NCBI GenBank assembly: GCA_002104895.1
Contig: MCFG01000045.1
Coordinates: 1-64,000 of the forward strand
DNA: 64,000 nucleotides
Direction: 5' to 3'
DNA from: Anaeromyces robustus
Taxonomy: Eukaryota > Neocallimastigomycota > Neocallimastigomycetes > Neocallimastigales > Neocallimastigaceae
Part shown: positions 1 to 13,645 of the stretch, piece after piece
Position numbering within the stretch: position 1 is the first letter of the stretch
Layout: each line of letters starts with the position of its first letter
Translations under genes and position numbers: made by a program
Notes under the pieces: generated by a model
The model's database searches: none
The model's input: only the letters and a program-made list of their open reading frames with translations
What the model was told of the DNA's origin: nothing

Positions 1-40
1 TCATTATTTTATTGATTTATTATGTTTATAATTTTTTTAA

Positions 41-292
41 GAGGTGCCTTTTATATAAGTAATTCAATTATTCAAATAAATCAAATAGAAATAGCAGATA
101 ATTTTTCGGAGAAGTCAGGTGGTACATTTTACATGTATCGGGACAATATGTTTTATGCTGAAAACGTTAGGATACGAAATTCAACCACTTTAAATTATGT
201 AAATTATTTAAATTATTATAATTAATATTATTATTGTTATAAATATATAAAATAATATATTAAGATGTATGAAAATAATAATAATAATAATG

Positions 293-390
<98 letters not shown>

Positions 391-3220
391 ATCATAATAA
401 TAATAATAATAATAATAATAATTATAATAATAATAATTATAATAATTAAATAAAAATTTGAAAGGGTGGAGTTTTTTCTATAAGTAATGCAGACTGGGAA
501 TATAAAACCACTTTAAAAAATATTACTATAACTGATATTAATAGAACAATATCATCAAATGATTCCGGAGTTTTGATATCGTATATATATTTACAGTTTT
601 TATAAATAATTAATATTTATTTTTGTTTAATATTAATTGAGATATTTTATTTTATTATTTATACACTACTATAATTTTTTTTTTTTATTTTACTATATAT
701 ATACTACTATAATTTTTTATTTTATTTTTTTATTTATATACTTACTATAATTTTTTTTATTCTTTTATTCTTTAATTAAATATGTTATTTTTTTTTTTTG
801 TTTTATTATTACTTAGTTCTTTTAATTATGGAAAAATAATAATTGACGGCTTTTATGCTTCAAATATTCGTTGTGCCATAAATGTTGCTTGTGGATTATT
901 TTTATTATATAGTGGCACAGAAATAGATATTAAGTAAAAATGATAATCAAATTTTGTTGTATATAATGTTTATATTAATATTATTAACAATAATACAATG
1001 ATATTAATATATATATTTTTATGGAAATTAATAATTATTAAGTAATGTAGTAATAAATGACATAAATGCTTCTGGTTCAGGTGGATTATTTATTCATTAT
1101 TATGGTCAACCTGAAAGATATAATGTAAATACTATTAAAAATTGTCAATTATTAAATACTACATTTAATGTTTTGAAAAATGGTTGCCTTTTTATATATA
1201 GTGATGATAACAATTATTCAATTTCGAAGTAATTATACTATAATACCATTTTTTTTCTTTACAAATATTATTCCAAAATATTTCATTACTAAAAAGAAAA
1301 AAAAAAAAAATTAAATATATATTTTATTATTATAATTATTTTACATATAATAATAATTTTATAGCGTTACAATTGATAATTGTTCTTCACCAAAATCTGG
1401 GTAAATTTAAAAAAAAAAAAAAAATTTTTTTTTTTTCATAATATTATATATAATAATGTTTTATCATTATTTATTATATCTGAATATATATTTTTTAATG
1501 AAAATTAATAAATTTATATATATATGTATATATATTAGGTTAATGTACACTTATGGAAGTGGTCAAATTACAATAGATGATATGAAAGTAAAAAATGTTA
1601 GAATTGATGATTTAGATTCTTTATTTCTTTCAGCTATAAATTGTAAAATATTTATATATTTATATATAATATATAATATTAATAAATGTTAATATATATA
1701 AATTAGAATATTTATTTTATTAATAATATATTTTATTAATAATATATATACAATTATATATATATATATATATATATTAAAAGTTCAATATCATATTAAT
1801 AATTTTACATTGGAAGATTCTTCATTTAGTAATGGAAGTATGTAAACTTCTTTGCAATATATTATAACATTTTAATATTAAAATAGAATAATAATCTAAT
1901 AACTAATCTATATTATTTATTTATTGACAAAAGTCATTTTTGCTCAAGGAGTTAATGAAATAGTTATAACTAATTCATCAGTAATTTTAATATAATTATA
2001 TAATAAAAAATTTTATTATAGTAATACAATATATTTAAATTAAATACAAGAATTGATTAATTATATTATATTATAATATTATATAATATTTTTTGTTATA
2101 TTATTAGTTTTCTAATATTACTAATTGTGGACTTTCAGTATCTTGTAATAATGAAAATCGTCGAAATCTTGATGATCTTAAAAATTTAGTTTTTGCTAAT
2201 TTTTTTTTCCCGCTTTCAAATTTGACACTTGATCATGTTAATATTGATAATTTTAATGGATGTAAGTTTAAAAAATTTTGAAATTTCATTATAAGTAGAT
2301 ATATATATATATAAATAACATTTCATTTTTAATTTTTTTTTAAATATATATTAATTCTTATATATATATATATGTCTTAATATATTTTTAAATAATAAAT
2401 GAAAATATTATAATGTGTAATATATATAAATAAAATAATTTTTAATTATTATTTTTTTAAGATACAGGAATAATAAGCAATACAAATTCTTTTATAACTT
2501 GTGATAATGTTTCGGTTAAAAACAGTAATTTCAAAAATAGTTTTATAAAGGTTGCTCCAAATAATCATGAAAATGATTCAACTGTAAAAATTAATAATTT
2601 AATATTTGAAAATAATTTTTCATATAATGGCGTATTCTTGAATATTTTATCTAATGATGTCAATCCCATTGAAAACAAAATAATTATTAAAAATTCCATA
2701 TTTAGAAATAATGTAGCATTAAATAATGGTGGTGTAGTATATTCAGCATCTGCAGATATAACAAATTATATTCAATTTTTAAAGTGTACTTTTAACAATA
2801 ATACAGCTGTTAATGGAAATATATGTTATTCAAGAAATGTTCAATCAGAACCTTATTTTTCAAATAAAAAGACACTTATTCAAAATGAAATGAATATATT
2901 CGCTACTAATCCTTCTACGATTAAATTATCTAATAATCTTAATAATACATTATCTACTATAGAGATAAATTCAGGAGATGAGTTACCAATAGATATGATA
3001 TGTAAGGGGAAAAAACTTTAATAGATATGAATATTTCATGAATTTTTTTTTTTTTTTATTTTGATTAAAGAAATAATTATAATAAAAATTCTTCATTTTT
3101 TTTTCTTTATTATTTACATATCAATATTTATATATATATATATATATATATATTTGGTTAATTATTAATTAATTTGTTTTTAAAGTTAATTTATATGATG
3201 ATTATGGTACATGTAAGTAC

Positions 3221-3257
<37 letters not shown>

Positions 3258-3543
3258 TAAAGTTTTTTATTTGATATTTGATTTATTAATACATATATTT
3301 AAACATAAATTATTATAGTAATTGATATTGGTTCTGATTTTGGTAATATTGAAGCTGATGATTTAGTATTTTTTAAATTACAAATTAATGATACATTTAA
3401 TGCAAAAATCATTGGTCAAACAACTAATTTTTGCTTTGATAAAAATTGTGAACTACCGGATTTTAAAAGTAATTTTAAAATTTTTTTTTTTTTTTTTTGT
3501 AATATTAATAATCATAATCATAATCATAATAATAATAATAATC

Positions 3544-3627
<84 letters not shown>

Positions 3628-3629
3628 TA

Positions 3630-3681
<52 letters not shown>

Positions 3682-3683
3682 CC

Positions 3684-3739
<56 letters not shown>

Positions 3740-3741
3740 CC

Positions 3742-3783
<42 letters not shown>

Positions 3784-5913
3784 TATTATTATTATTATTA
3801 TTATTATTAATTTATTAATATTATTTTTAATATTTTTATTATTATTGATTTATTGTTATTAATTTATTATTATTATATATATTATATATGTTTTTTTTAT
3901 ATAAAAGTTATTGGAAACCCAGGAAGTTATCAAGTTCTTTTTATTATTAATATTTTTGGTAAATATTAATATATATATATAAGATTTTATTTTAATTATT
4001 AAGATTTTTCTCTATAATAATAAAAATCGTATTTTTATTTTTATTATATAAAATAAATATATAAATCAATATATTTTAGGAAAGTTTATACCATTTGAAA
4101 ATAATACGTATTATATCGATGTTAATATTCTTCCATGTAATGAAACAGAATATATCTATCAAAATAAAGATGATTCATTCATAAAATCATGGTAATAAAT
4201 ATATTAATATATATATATATAATTTTTGTTTAAATCATTATTTTTCATTCTTTTTTATTTATTTTTATTTATATAATCAAATAATTAATTCAATAGTTAT
4301 TCACCGACATGTGAACCTTCATGTAATTCAGGTATTTGTGTAAATCAAAATGTTTGTGATTGTAGTAATACTAGATTTATTGGAAAAAATTGTAATGAAC
4401 GAGTAATTTTGAAAAGAAATCATAAATTTGATGTTACTGTAAGAATTATTTCTTTTATTTTAATAGGATTATCCTTAATATCAATTTTTGGTATCTATAT
4501 TTTTAGAGATGATACTATTATTAAAGGAGGTATTTATAAAAAAAAAAAAAACTTAGAAGTTATTAATTTAATAAAACTTTTTGATAAAAAAATTAACATA
4601 GATATATATAATATATATTTATATATATAATAATAATTATTTATTTATTATTAATTATTATTATTATTAATATTATTACTATTTTTCTATTATTATTATT
4701 GATGTTATAATTGGAATTATAATTGTAATATGTAAATAATTATCAAAATAGCTGGTATATATATATTAATTATTATTTTAATCGGAACAATAATGAATTA
4801 TTCTTATGCAATAATATTAACGAAAGAAAAAACTCATGAAAGATGCTTATTGTTAAATTTTTTAAGAGATATTGTAAGTTATTTTATTTTATTTTATTTT
4901 ATTTTATTTTATTTTATTTTATTTTATTTTTTATTTTATTTTTTTATTATTTTTTTATTTCATTTATTTCATTTATTTTTATTTTTTTATTATTTTTTAT
5001 TTCATTAATATTACATATATTTAATAATTATATTAATATTAAATACTTAATTTTTAATTTTAGGGATTTTCGTTCATTTTTGGATCATTTTTTGCTAAAA
5101 CCTTAAGAATATATTATGCGTAAAAATTAATAATATTATTTAATAATAGATTAATAAAATATATTAAAAAAGAATATAATAATAATAATAAAATAACTTA
5201 CAATATCTCTTATTTTCAGTTCATATAATTATATTTTTTTTTTTATAATTCAATAATTTAAACTAAATGATATTATTATTATTTTATTATTATTAATTAT
5301 TATTAATTATTATTAATTATTATTAATTATTATTAATTATTATTATTATTATTATTATTATTAACAAGACTATCGAAACATATTACAAAAGCAAAAATTA
5401 CAAATGAAAAAATGTTTGTATTCATATTTGGAATTGTAATTTTTCATGCTCTTATAGAACTATTATGGGAATTCTATAAAGGTTTTACTGTTGAAGCATT
5501 CATATTGGACGGTAAAGATAAAAGTAAAGAATATTATGGATGTAAAAAATCTAATTTTAGAATTATTACGTATGTATATTAATAATATTATATTATATAT
5601 TTATTTACTTATACATTACTTATTTATTTAGCTATTTATTTCATTATTTTCTTATATAAATAAAAAATAATTATATTATTAAATTAATTTGTATATATAT
5701 ATTAATAAACTTATTTATTTTTTTAATATAATAATATTATATTATTAATAAAAAAAAGATATATTTTTGATATGACAATTGTTTGTATCACTTGTTATCT
5801 ATCATATTGCATAAGAAATATACAAAAAGAATTTAAAGAAGTATGTTTATTTTATTTTATTTTTTTTATTTTATAAATGTAAATATGTATATATATAAAT
5901 AAATAAAATTCAT

Positions 5914-5968
<55 letters not shown>

Positions 5969-6302
5969 ATTATTATTAATTAACTAATATAATACATTTA
6001 AAAAAATAATATGTACATCTATAAATATATAGTCTATGGTTTTACCAGCATATATTTATATAATATGTGAATTATTGTTGACAATAATTAGTCAAACTAG
6101 TGGTTTATTTATGCTGAAAGACATAGCAAGTGTATTATGTACAATTATTTTTACTACAGCTGTATTATATAGTACATTCTTTAATAGATTCTACACTATA
6201 CATCAAAATATTTCAGAATCTTATGAACATATTAAACGTTCTCAAAAATTAAAGGATGCAAAACTTCAACGAAGATATGATGATAATTATTCTAGGTTTT
6301 AA
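41..6302 (+). CDS. Beta-helix/EGF/class C GPCR-like seven-transmembrane receptor, 5' partial
   Basis: Multi-exon gene whose 5' end lies outside the window. Exons proposed from GT-AG borders and continuous frame: 41-198, 465-580, 817-933, 1043-1228, 1365-1400, 1539-1642, 1784-1837, 1934-1980, 2108-2271, 2462-3001, 3186-3212, 3319-3468, 3908-3958, 4080-4191, 4297-4529, 4752-4873, 5064-5119, 5369-5569, 5759-5840 and 6033-6302. Exons up to about 3000 encode short beta-strand repeats typical of extracellular parallel beta-helices (for example NSIFRNNVALNNGG). Exon 4297-4529 starts with an EGF-like module (CEPSCNSGICVNQNVCDC) and then enters the first hydrophobic helix. Later exons encode further helices and a charged tail ending in NYSRF. 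The order, ligand-facing ectodomain then seven helices, matches class C GPCR-like receptors reported as expanded in gut fungi. Ligand and G-protein partner cannot be read from sequence. Individual small exons are less certain than the overall call. Confidence 0.72.
3480..3790. repeat. Intronic poly-T and AAT microsatellite
   Basis: A T tract followed by about 300 bp of nearly uninterrupted AAT triplets lies inside the intron between exons 3319-3468 and 3908-3958 of the receptor gene. Long one-amino-acid ORFs here on either strand are artefacts of the triplet. A few CATAAT interruptions mark blocks of local duplication. Confidence 0.95.
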
Positions 6303-6330
6303 TAATAAGTTAAAAGTTATAGCTCTTATA

Positions 6331-6366
<36 letters not shown>

Positions 6367-9040
6367 AGAAAAAAATTATTTATTATTTGGAATTTCTTTT
6401 TATATACTTTGGAATAGTATCATTATTCTACACATCTATATATTTTTTTTTTTATTATTTTTGTCAAAAGAAAGAGAAAAAAAAAAGCATTATTATCTAG
6501 TAAATATCATTTAAATATATATTTATTTTTTCATTGTATTAATATTTTTTGTTATATTATTTTTATCCTTTTTTTATTTATTTATTTATTCTTTTACTCA
6601 TAATCTTTTTTTGATATATCTTTTGTTTTATTTTATTTTATTTATTAATCAATTCAAAATTTGAATTTATATTAATCTTACAATTAATAATACTATTTTC
6701 ATTAATAAGACAATTAAAACATATTTATACATATATTATAAAAAAAAAAAAAAAAGATAAAACAAAAAATAAAATTTTAATAAGTATATTATTACAACAT
6801 ATAATAATAGTAATAACTATCAAATAATTTAGTTAAGTTAAAAAAAAAAATACCAAAATTATAAAAAAAATTGTTAAAAAAAGTTGTTGATTTTACCAAA
6901 AATATAAAAAAATTGTTAAAAAAATTTGTTGATTTTACCAAAATTATAAAAAAATTGTTGATTTTACCAAAATTATAAAAAAATTGTTAAAAAAAGTTGT
7001 TGATTTTATATAACAATATTTGACTATAATTTTTTTTATAGAACAAATACCTAAAACAGTATTATTTTTAATGTAATTTTTTTTTTTTTTTTTAATACTT
7101 ATTAATATTTTAAGATTTTAAAATTAATAAAAATATTGTTTTAATTGATACGAATTATAAAACAATTTATTTTATTATATTTAATAATATTGGTATAATT
7201 AGATAATATTATTAAAAATATTATCTAATAAAAAAAAATATATATCTTTATATTTAGATAAAAAACTTTATTAAAGATTTAAATATTAACTTTGTATATA
7301 TATATATATATTCATTTATAAATATTTCAATTAATATGATTGTGAAAAATAATTGTGATAGTTAGTATTTTCTATATAAAGCTAAAAAATATATTATTAA
7401 TTAGATATTACTAATAATATATTATTCTTCATTATAATAATAGTTAAAAATTTTATTTTAAATTATATATATATATATATATTTTAACAACATTAAAAAC
7501 AACAAACAATAATCAATGATATTCTTATATTTAATTTTTTAAATATCTTCCTTTTTTTAATGGATTCATATTATATATATTAATTTGAAAATGTGGGAAA
7601 TTGAAAAATTCAGTATAAAAGGTATATTATTTCTTCAAATTCTCTTGCTTATTGAAAAAACTCCTTGGTATATAATATTCTCTTTAAATTAATACTATCA
7701 TTAAATATCTTAACAAATATACTTGGTAAATAAATAAAAAAAAAACTTATATATATATATATATATAATAATAATATATAATAAAAATATTTTAAATTTT
7801 AATTTTGTTTTTTTATGATCTCATTAATATAAATTATATATATATATATAAACAATTTATAAATATTTATATTCTAAAACAATCATAATATGACGTCAAT
7901 GAAATATTAAAAAAAAAGCAATCACACAATTCCTTAGTAAATTAAAGTTTACCAAATATATTAATAAAATAATATGTATATCGCAACAAAGAAAAATTTA
8001 ATTTAAAAAGAGTAAATAACGAAAGACAAATTATAAAATCTGAAATAATTTTTGTGTAAAATAATTTTATAGTATAATTTCTATTTTACTATAATAGAAA
8101 TAAAGAGAATAGTATTAAAAAGGATAAATTATTATAAAAAATCTTTAAATTAAATCAACTTTCATATTTGTATATTTAAAAATTTTATGCTTAAAATAAT
8201 TTACATATTTATGAGAATTAAAATTAAAAAAGATCATTTTTTATAAATTGTTTATATATATCATTTTTTCTTTCTAATAATAAACAATATCCTTATTATT
8301 TATGGTATATATAGAACTTTTAAATAGAAATTGAAATAAAATTAATTAATATAATAAATACTTTATATATTCCTTTTTTTCTTATTTTATTTTATTATTT
8401 TATTACTTTTATATAATATATATATATATTTTAATAAAAAAAATTTTTTTTTAAATGTTTCTACTCAACGGGTCTTATTTAACATACTTTTTCAATAAAT
8501 AAGAACTAGAAAGCAGAAATATTATTTTTCCTATATGGTACAAAATATAGATTTCATTAATTTTAAATATACTTACTATTTAAAAAAATAATAAATATAT
8601 ATAAAATTTAAAATATATTCCAAATTATATAGGTTTATCAACTTTTCTAAGGAGAAAAAAAAAAAGAATTTAAGAAAAAAAATTTTTTTACTTAAATATT
8701 TTTTTTTTTTTGCTATTCTAATCAAATGTTAGTATTGTACATAAATTTTTAATTATCCAATCATTTATAATATTAAATGATACATTATTTATTAAATGTA
8801 TTATATAATTTAAATATAAATATTATTATTTATTAAACTTTTTTTTTTTTTTAAAATAAAAATTTAAAATATAATTTTTATTATAATTAAACAATGTATC
8901 ATTATAAATATTTTTTATAAATGTTGATATATAATTATTCATTATTGAATAATTATATATCATAAAAGTTTTTATATATTTTTTAATTATTTATATTTTA
9001 ATTATTTATCAAATCAAATATTATAATTTAAAATTGAAAA
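6303..9040. other. Intergenic, AT-rich; contains a degenerate tandem repeat at 6840-7010
   Basis: No credible gene. It holds a poly-A tract right after the receptor stop and an imperfect tandem repeat at about 6840-7010, whose unit contains TTGTTGATTTTACCAAAA and recurs about four times. Stretches around 7890-8060 and 8450-8560 are slightly less AT-biased but carry no open frame on either strand. I see nothing else assignable. Confidence 0.6.
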
Positions 9041-9589
9041 TAATTATACTTTATAAAAATAAAATATATAGTGAAATTCCTTTTTATTTCCTATAAAATT
9101 ATTACATAAAGTACTATAAAAAGAATTAATTTTAATATGAAACATATTAGAATACATTTAAATATTATAAATTTATTAATTTGAACCTTAAACTGATTAT
9201 ATCATATTTTATATAAATCATACTTTAAATATATATTAATAGGATTTTAATTCATTTATTTCTTATATTACATATAATACAATGAATTATAATAATAATA
9301 AAAGATAATCATAATTATTAATTGAATAAGAATCTTAATTATTTATATAAATAATGTTACACAAATAAATTAATAAATTGTTTTTTTAAATTTTTTATTT
9401 AAAAAAAATTGTTAAAATTTTTTAAAAAAATATAATTATTTTTATTATCATTTTACAAATAATACTAGTTTATTTCAATTTTAAAAAAAATATATATATC
9501 AATTAATTTTTTTTCTATATATTTTAATTATGTAATATACCGATATTGATTTTAGTTACTTTATGTAATATCATTTTTAGTAAATTACA
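9041..9589 (+). promoter_or_regulatory. Conserved 5' flank of LRR receptor copy 1
   Basis: About 500 bp upstream of the first LRR gene recurs nearly unchanged before copies 2 (13070-13645), 4 (23880-24446) and, with left-hand losses, 3 (18390-18800) and 5 (37430-37829). Conservation runs up to the ATG, with TACTTTATGTAATATCATTT about 40 bp before it. It is either a retained promoter or passive carry-over of the duplication unit; the sequence alone does not decide. Confidence 0.5.
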
Positions 9590-12405
9590 ATGATGGCATC
9601 TTTTTTTTCAATTGTAATTTTAAATATAATTTATAACTTCATAAATACTTTTGTATATAGTAAAGAAATAAATGATTGTTCAAAATTAAAAAGTATGTTC
9701 AGTCATTATGATTGTACAGAGGGTGAAGCTTTTTGCTTAACAGATGATTGTCATTTATGTGGTGAAATGCTTTATACTAGAAATCAATTAATCTTTGACA
9801 ATAACGGAAATCTTATATTTTTGTATATAATTAATTTTATCAATCTTATATCATTGTATATAATTAATTTTTTCAATAATTTAATAATTTTTAAAATAAT
9901 TATTAAAGAAAATATAATTTTTTTATATGAATTAATTGTATATAAAGGGATATCCGTTCTACATGTATTATGTATTTTGAATATTTTCCAATTTTTACCG
10001 AACTAGAAGATTTGTAATATTTTAAAAATAATAAATATCATATAAAAATATTTTATATATAGATAATATTAAAAATAATAATTAATAATATATAATAATA
10101 TTATTTATATATAGTAGATTGGAAGTTAATGGAATAAAATATAATAATAAATCAATTATACCAAAGATACTATTTGAATATCCAAAATTAAAAGAATTGT
10201 ATATATATATATATTTAATATTTAATTATATAATTATATATGAAAGATTAAAATTTATTATTAATATAAAAAATTATATTATTGGTTAATAGGGATATTC
10301 ATGGAAATTTAGAGGATATACCTAATGATATAAGTGATAATAATATAATTGAAAGAATGTAATATTTATATTTATTTAATTATAATTAATAATTATTTAA
10401 TATAATTAAATAATTAAATTATATATATGCATATTCGTTTTATAGATCATTGTCCTATAATATTCTTAAAACTTTTCCATATCAACTAACGAAGCTAAAA
10501 CATTTAGAACATCTGTAAATTTTGTATTATTATTATTGTTATTAATGTTATTTATTTGATAATAATATATTTATTTAAATTTATATATATATATATATAA
10601 ATATATTTAATAGTGATTTATCATCAAATGAGCTATCAGGTTCATTAAATAAAAATTTTGCAAATTTTCAAAGAATTAAATACATGTAAATATTATTTAA
10701 AAAGATAAAAATGTATTAAATATAATTGCATTTTATAATATTTTAGTATTTATTTATATATATATATGCTTTTTTTTTTATTATTAATTTTAAAATATAA
10801 ATATATATATGTAAATAAATTAACATATAGAAATTTGGAAAGTAATAATTTGACAGGTGAATTAATTATACCAGAAACGCTTGAACATATGTAAGAAAGA
10901 ATAGTTAAACTTTAGAAAATATTATTTAAAATTAATTCTAATTATAAATGATATATATAATTTTAATTAAAGAGATGCTAGTAAAAATAAATTTAATTCA
11001 ATTTTATATTTAAGTGATCATAGAAGTGTATTACAGGAATTGTAAGTATATTATATCAATAATATATTATTAATTTAATTAATAATATTAATCATACAGT
11101 ATTTTATATTTAAATTCATATAGGACGGTTAGCTATAATGATTTTGATGATAAAGTTTTTGAAGATATTCAAAATTTTGAAATACTAACGTACCTGTAAA
11201 ATATTCCAATTTTTTTAATATTTTTTTTTTTTATTTTTTATTTTTTTTTTTTTACTTCTTCTTCTTCTTCTTCTTAGAATTATTAATATTTGTATAAATA
11301 TATTTTTAATTGTTACATTATATTATCTATTACTTAAAAATATAGTGATTTATCAAATAATATGGGAATTACAAAAGTTCCCTCAACTATTAGCAGTTCT
11401 TCTTTTTTAGAAAGTTTGTAAGAAATATATACAATTAAATAATTTAAAGTTTTTATTAAACAAACAAACAAACAAAACGAAAAGAAATAAAATATAACGA
11501 AAAAAAAAAAAAAAAAGAATCATAAATATATTAATTTAATTATTCTTTTATTATTAATTATTAAAATAGTGATATATCTAATTGTAATGTTAAAGAAATA
11601 TCCAGCAATATTTTTAAATTAAATCTAAAAGTATTGTAAGCATATTTATTTTATTAATATTATTTTTTCTTACTTATGTTATTAAACTATATTTATTATT
11701 ATTATTTTTTTACTTATGTTATTATTATTAAAATAAATATATTTTAATAATTATTAATTTATTAACATCTTTATTATTATTATATATTATAAAAGTTCTA
11801 TAAGTAATAATACAAATTTAAATATAAGTATAATAAATTTTAAACATAAGAATGTTAATTGTGACATTAAAGATGTTAATGTTTTATGTTATGAAACTGA
11901 AAGTTGTGAGAATGTGAAAATTGAAAAATATAAAAACTGTACACAAGAAGAAATAAATAATGTTATTAAATCTCAAACTCCAGACATAATAAAACCTAAA
12001 AAGGAAGAAAAAGAGAAACAATTCAAAAATATCAATATTTTTTTAAACAATAACATAAATTTAATAATTTTTTTAAGCATTTTTCTTATATTAATATTAA
12101 TAACTATATCAATAAATTATATATGCAATAAAAAAAGAAATAATAATGATATCATTATTACCAGAATTGAAACTAAAAGATTATCATCAAATAATAACAT
12201 TAATAATAATTATGAAAACCTATCCAATCAAAATAACAATAATCATTTTTCAACTGATAATCAAACAAAATCAAATAATAAATATAATAATTCTAATACT
12301 TCAATTACTTCTTTAAATATAAATCAACATCAACATTTACCAAGATATAGTGACTTAATAGATGATGATCATATAGGATTAATACAACGTAATAATTACA
12401 AATAA
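9590..12405 (+). CDS. LRR receptor-like membrane protein, array copy 1
   Basis: About 12 exons. Exon 1 (9590-9832) encodes a signal peptide (MMASFFSIVILNIIYNFINT) and a cysteine-containing cap (CLTDDCHLC). Exon 2 is about 9948-10013. The following small exons each encode one LRR of about 23 residues, with phase-2 introns mostly splitting a leucine codon. The repeat pattern is plant-like, as in LDLSSNELSGSLNKNF. The final exon holds a cysteine-rich LRR end cap, a Lys/Glu stretch, one membrane helix (INLIIFLSIFLILILI) and an Asn-rich cytoplasmic tail ending PRYSDLIDDDHIGLIQRNNYK minus its first residue. No kinase domain is present, so this is receptor-like rather than receptor-kinase. All exon joins tested by eye stay in frame, giving roughly 500 residues. 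Ligand is unknown. The tail carries LPRY, an L/PPxY-type motif that could bind WW domains (inference). Confidence 0.75.
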
Positions 12406-12434
12406 AAATAAAAATTTTCAAAATAAAATATATT

Positions 12435-12466
<32 letters not shown>

Positions 12467-12584
12467 TTAAAAATTTACTGTAATATTTATAAAATTGATA
12501 ATTATAATTAATTATGATAATTAATAATAATAATTTGAAATATATGTATTTAAAATAAAATTTATAAAAAATTAAATTAGATTA

Positions 12585-12768
12585 GATAACAAATAACAAA
12601 TAACAAATAACAAATAACAAATATAAAATATAGAATATAAAATATAGAATATTAAATATAGAAAATAAAATAGAGAATATAAAATATAGAATATAGAATA
12701 TAAAATATAGAATATAGAATATAAAATATAGAATATAAAATATAGATATAGAATATAAAATATAATTA
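12585..12768. repeat. TATAGAATA(TAAAA) minisatellite after LRR copy 1
   Basis: Starts with a short run of AACAAAT units, then about 130 bp of alternating TATAGAATA and TATAAAATA units. The same family lies at the same place after copies 2, 3 and 4, so it belongs to the duplication unit and has expanded or contracted separately in each. Confidence 0.9.
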
Positions 12769-13645
12769 TTAAGTAGAATTGAGATAAATAAAATTTGACA
12801 ATTTATTTAAATAATAAAACGTTTAAATAAAGGAAAGTAATTTTTATCTTTATCTTTTTTATTAAAAATAATTATGGGTAAAAAAAATTTTTTATTTTAT
12901 TTTACTTTATAATAAAAAGATGAAGAGGTCATTGATAAAATTTAGTAAATTAAATCTAATTAGAGAGAAATAAAGATTGCCAACAAGGGCAATAAAAAAG
13001 GCATTCTCTTAAAAGTTATTTTCGAGTTATATATATAATCCATAAAAAATAAATTTTATTGTTTATATTTTAAAATTGAAAATAATTATACTTCGTAAAA
13101 ATAAAAATATATAGTGAAATTCCTTTTTATTTCCTATAAAATTATTACATAAAGTAACATGAAACATATTAGAATACATTTAAATATTATAAATTTATTA
13201 ATTTAAACCTTAAACTGATTATATCATATTTTATATAAATCATACTTTAAATATATATTAATAGGATTTTAATTCATTTATTTCTTATATTACATATAAT
13301 ACAATGAATTATAATAATAATAAAAGATAATCATAATTATTAATTGAATAAGAATCTTAATTATTTATATAAATAATGTTACACAAAATAAATTAATTAA
13401 TTGTTTTTTTTAAATTTTTTATTTAAAAAAAATTGTTAAAATTTTTTAAAAAAATATTATTATTTTTATTATCATTTTACAAATAATAATAGTTTTATTA
13501 ATAATATCTTTATTATTAAAAATTTTTTTAAAATTGAAATAAATATTATATATCTATTATTTTTTTTTCTATATATTTTAATTATGTAACATATACCGAT
13601 ATTGATTTTAGTTACTTTATGTAATATCATTTTTAGTAAATTACA
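12769..13645. other. Spacer between LRR copies 1 and 2
   Basis: No gene. 12918-13030 is the 3' part of the repeat found whole at 17760, 23225 and 36770. From about 13070 the conserved LRR 5' flank begins. This spacer lacks the ~1.4 kb upstream part seen in the other spacers, which accounts for the shorter copy 1 to copy 2 distance. Confidence 0.65.

Noticed and set aside
3388-3743. Long poly-Ile and poly-Tyr/Leu ORFs on both strands
   Set aside because: Produced by the AAT microsatellite in an intron.
9833-10006. Extension of LRR copy 1 exon 1 to the stop at 10006
   Set aside because: The other copies show a GT donor near 9833 and the next exon in phase 2; the extension is intronic A/T sequence.
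12585-12768. CRISPR-like regular array
   Set aside because: Short 9-14 bp units without unique spacers; a minisatellite in a eukaryotic context.
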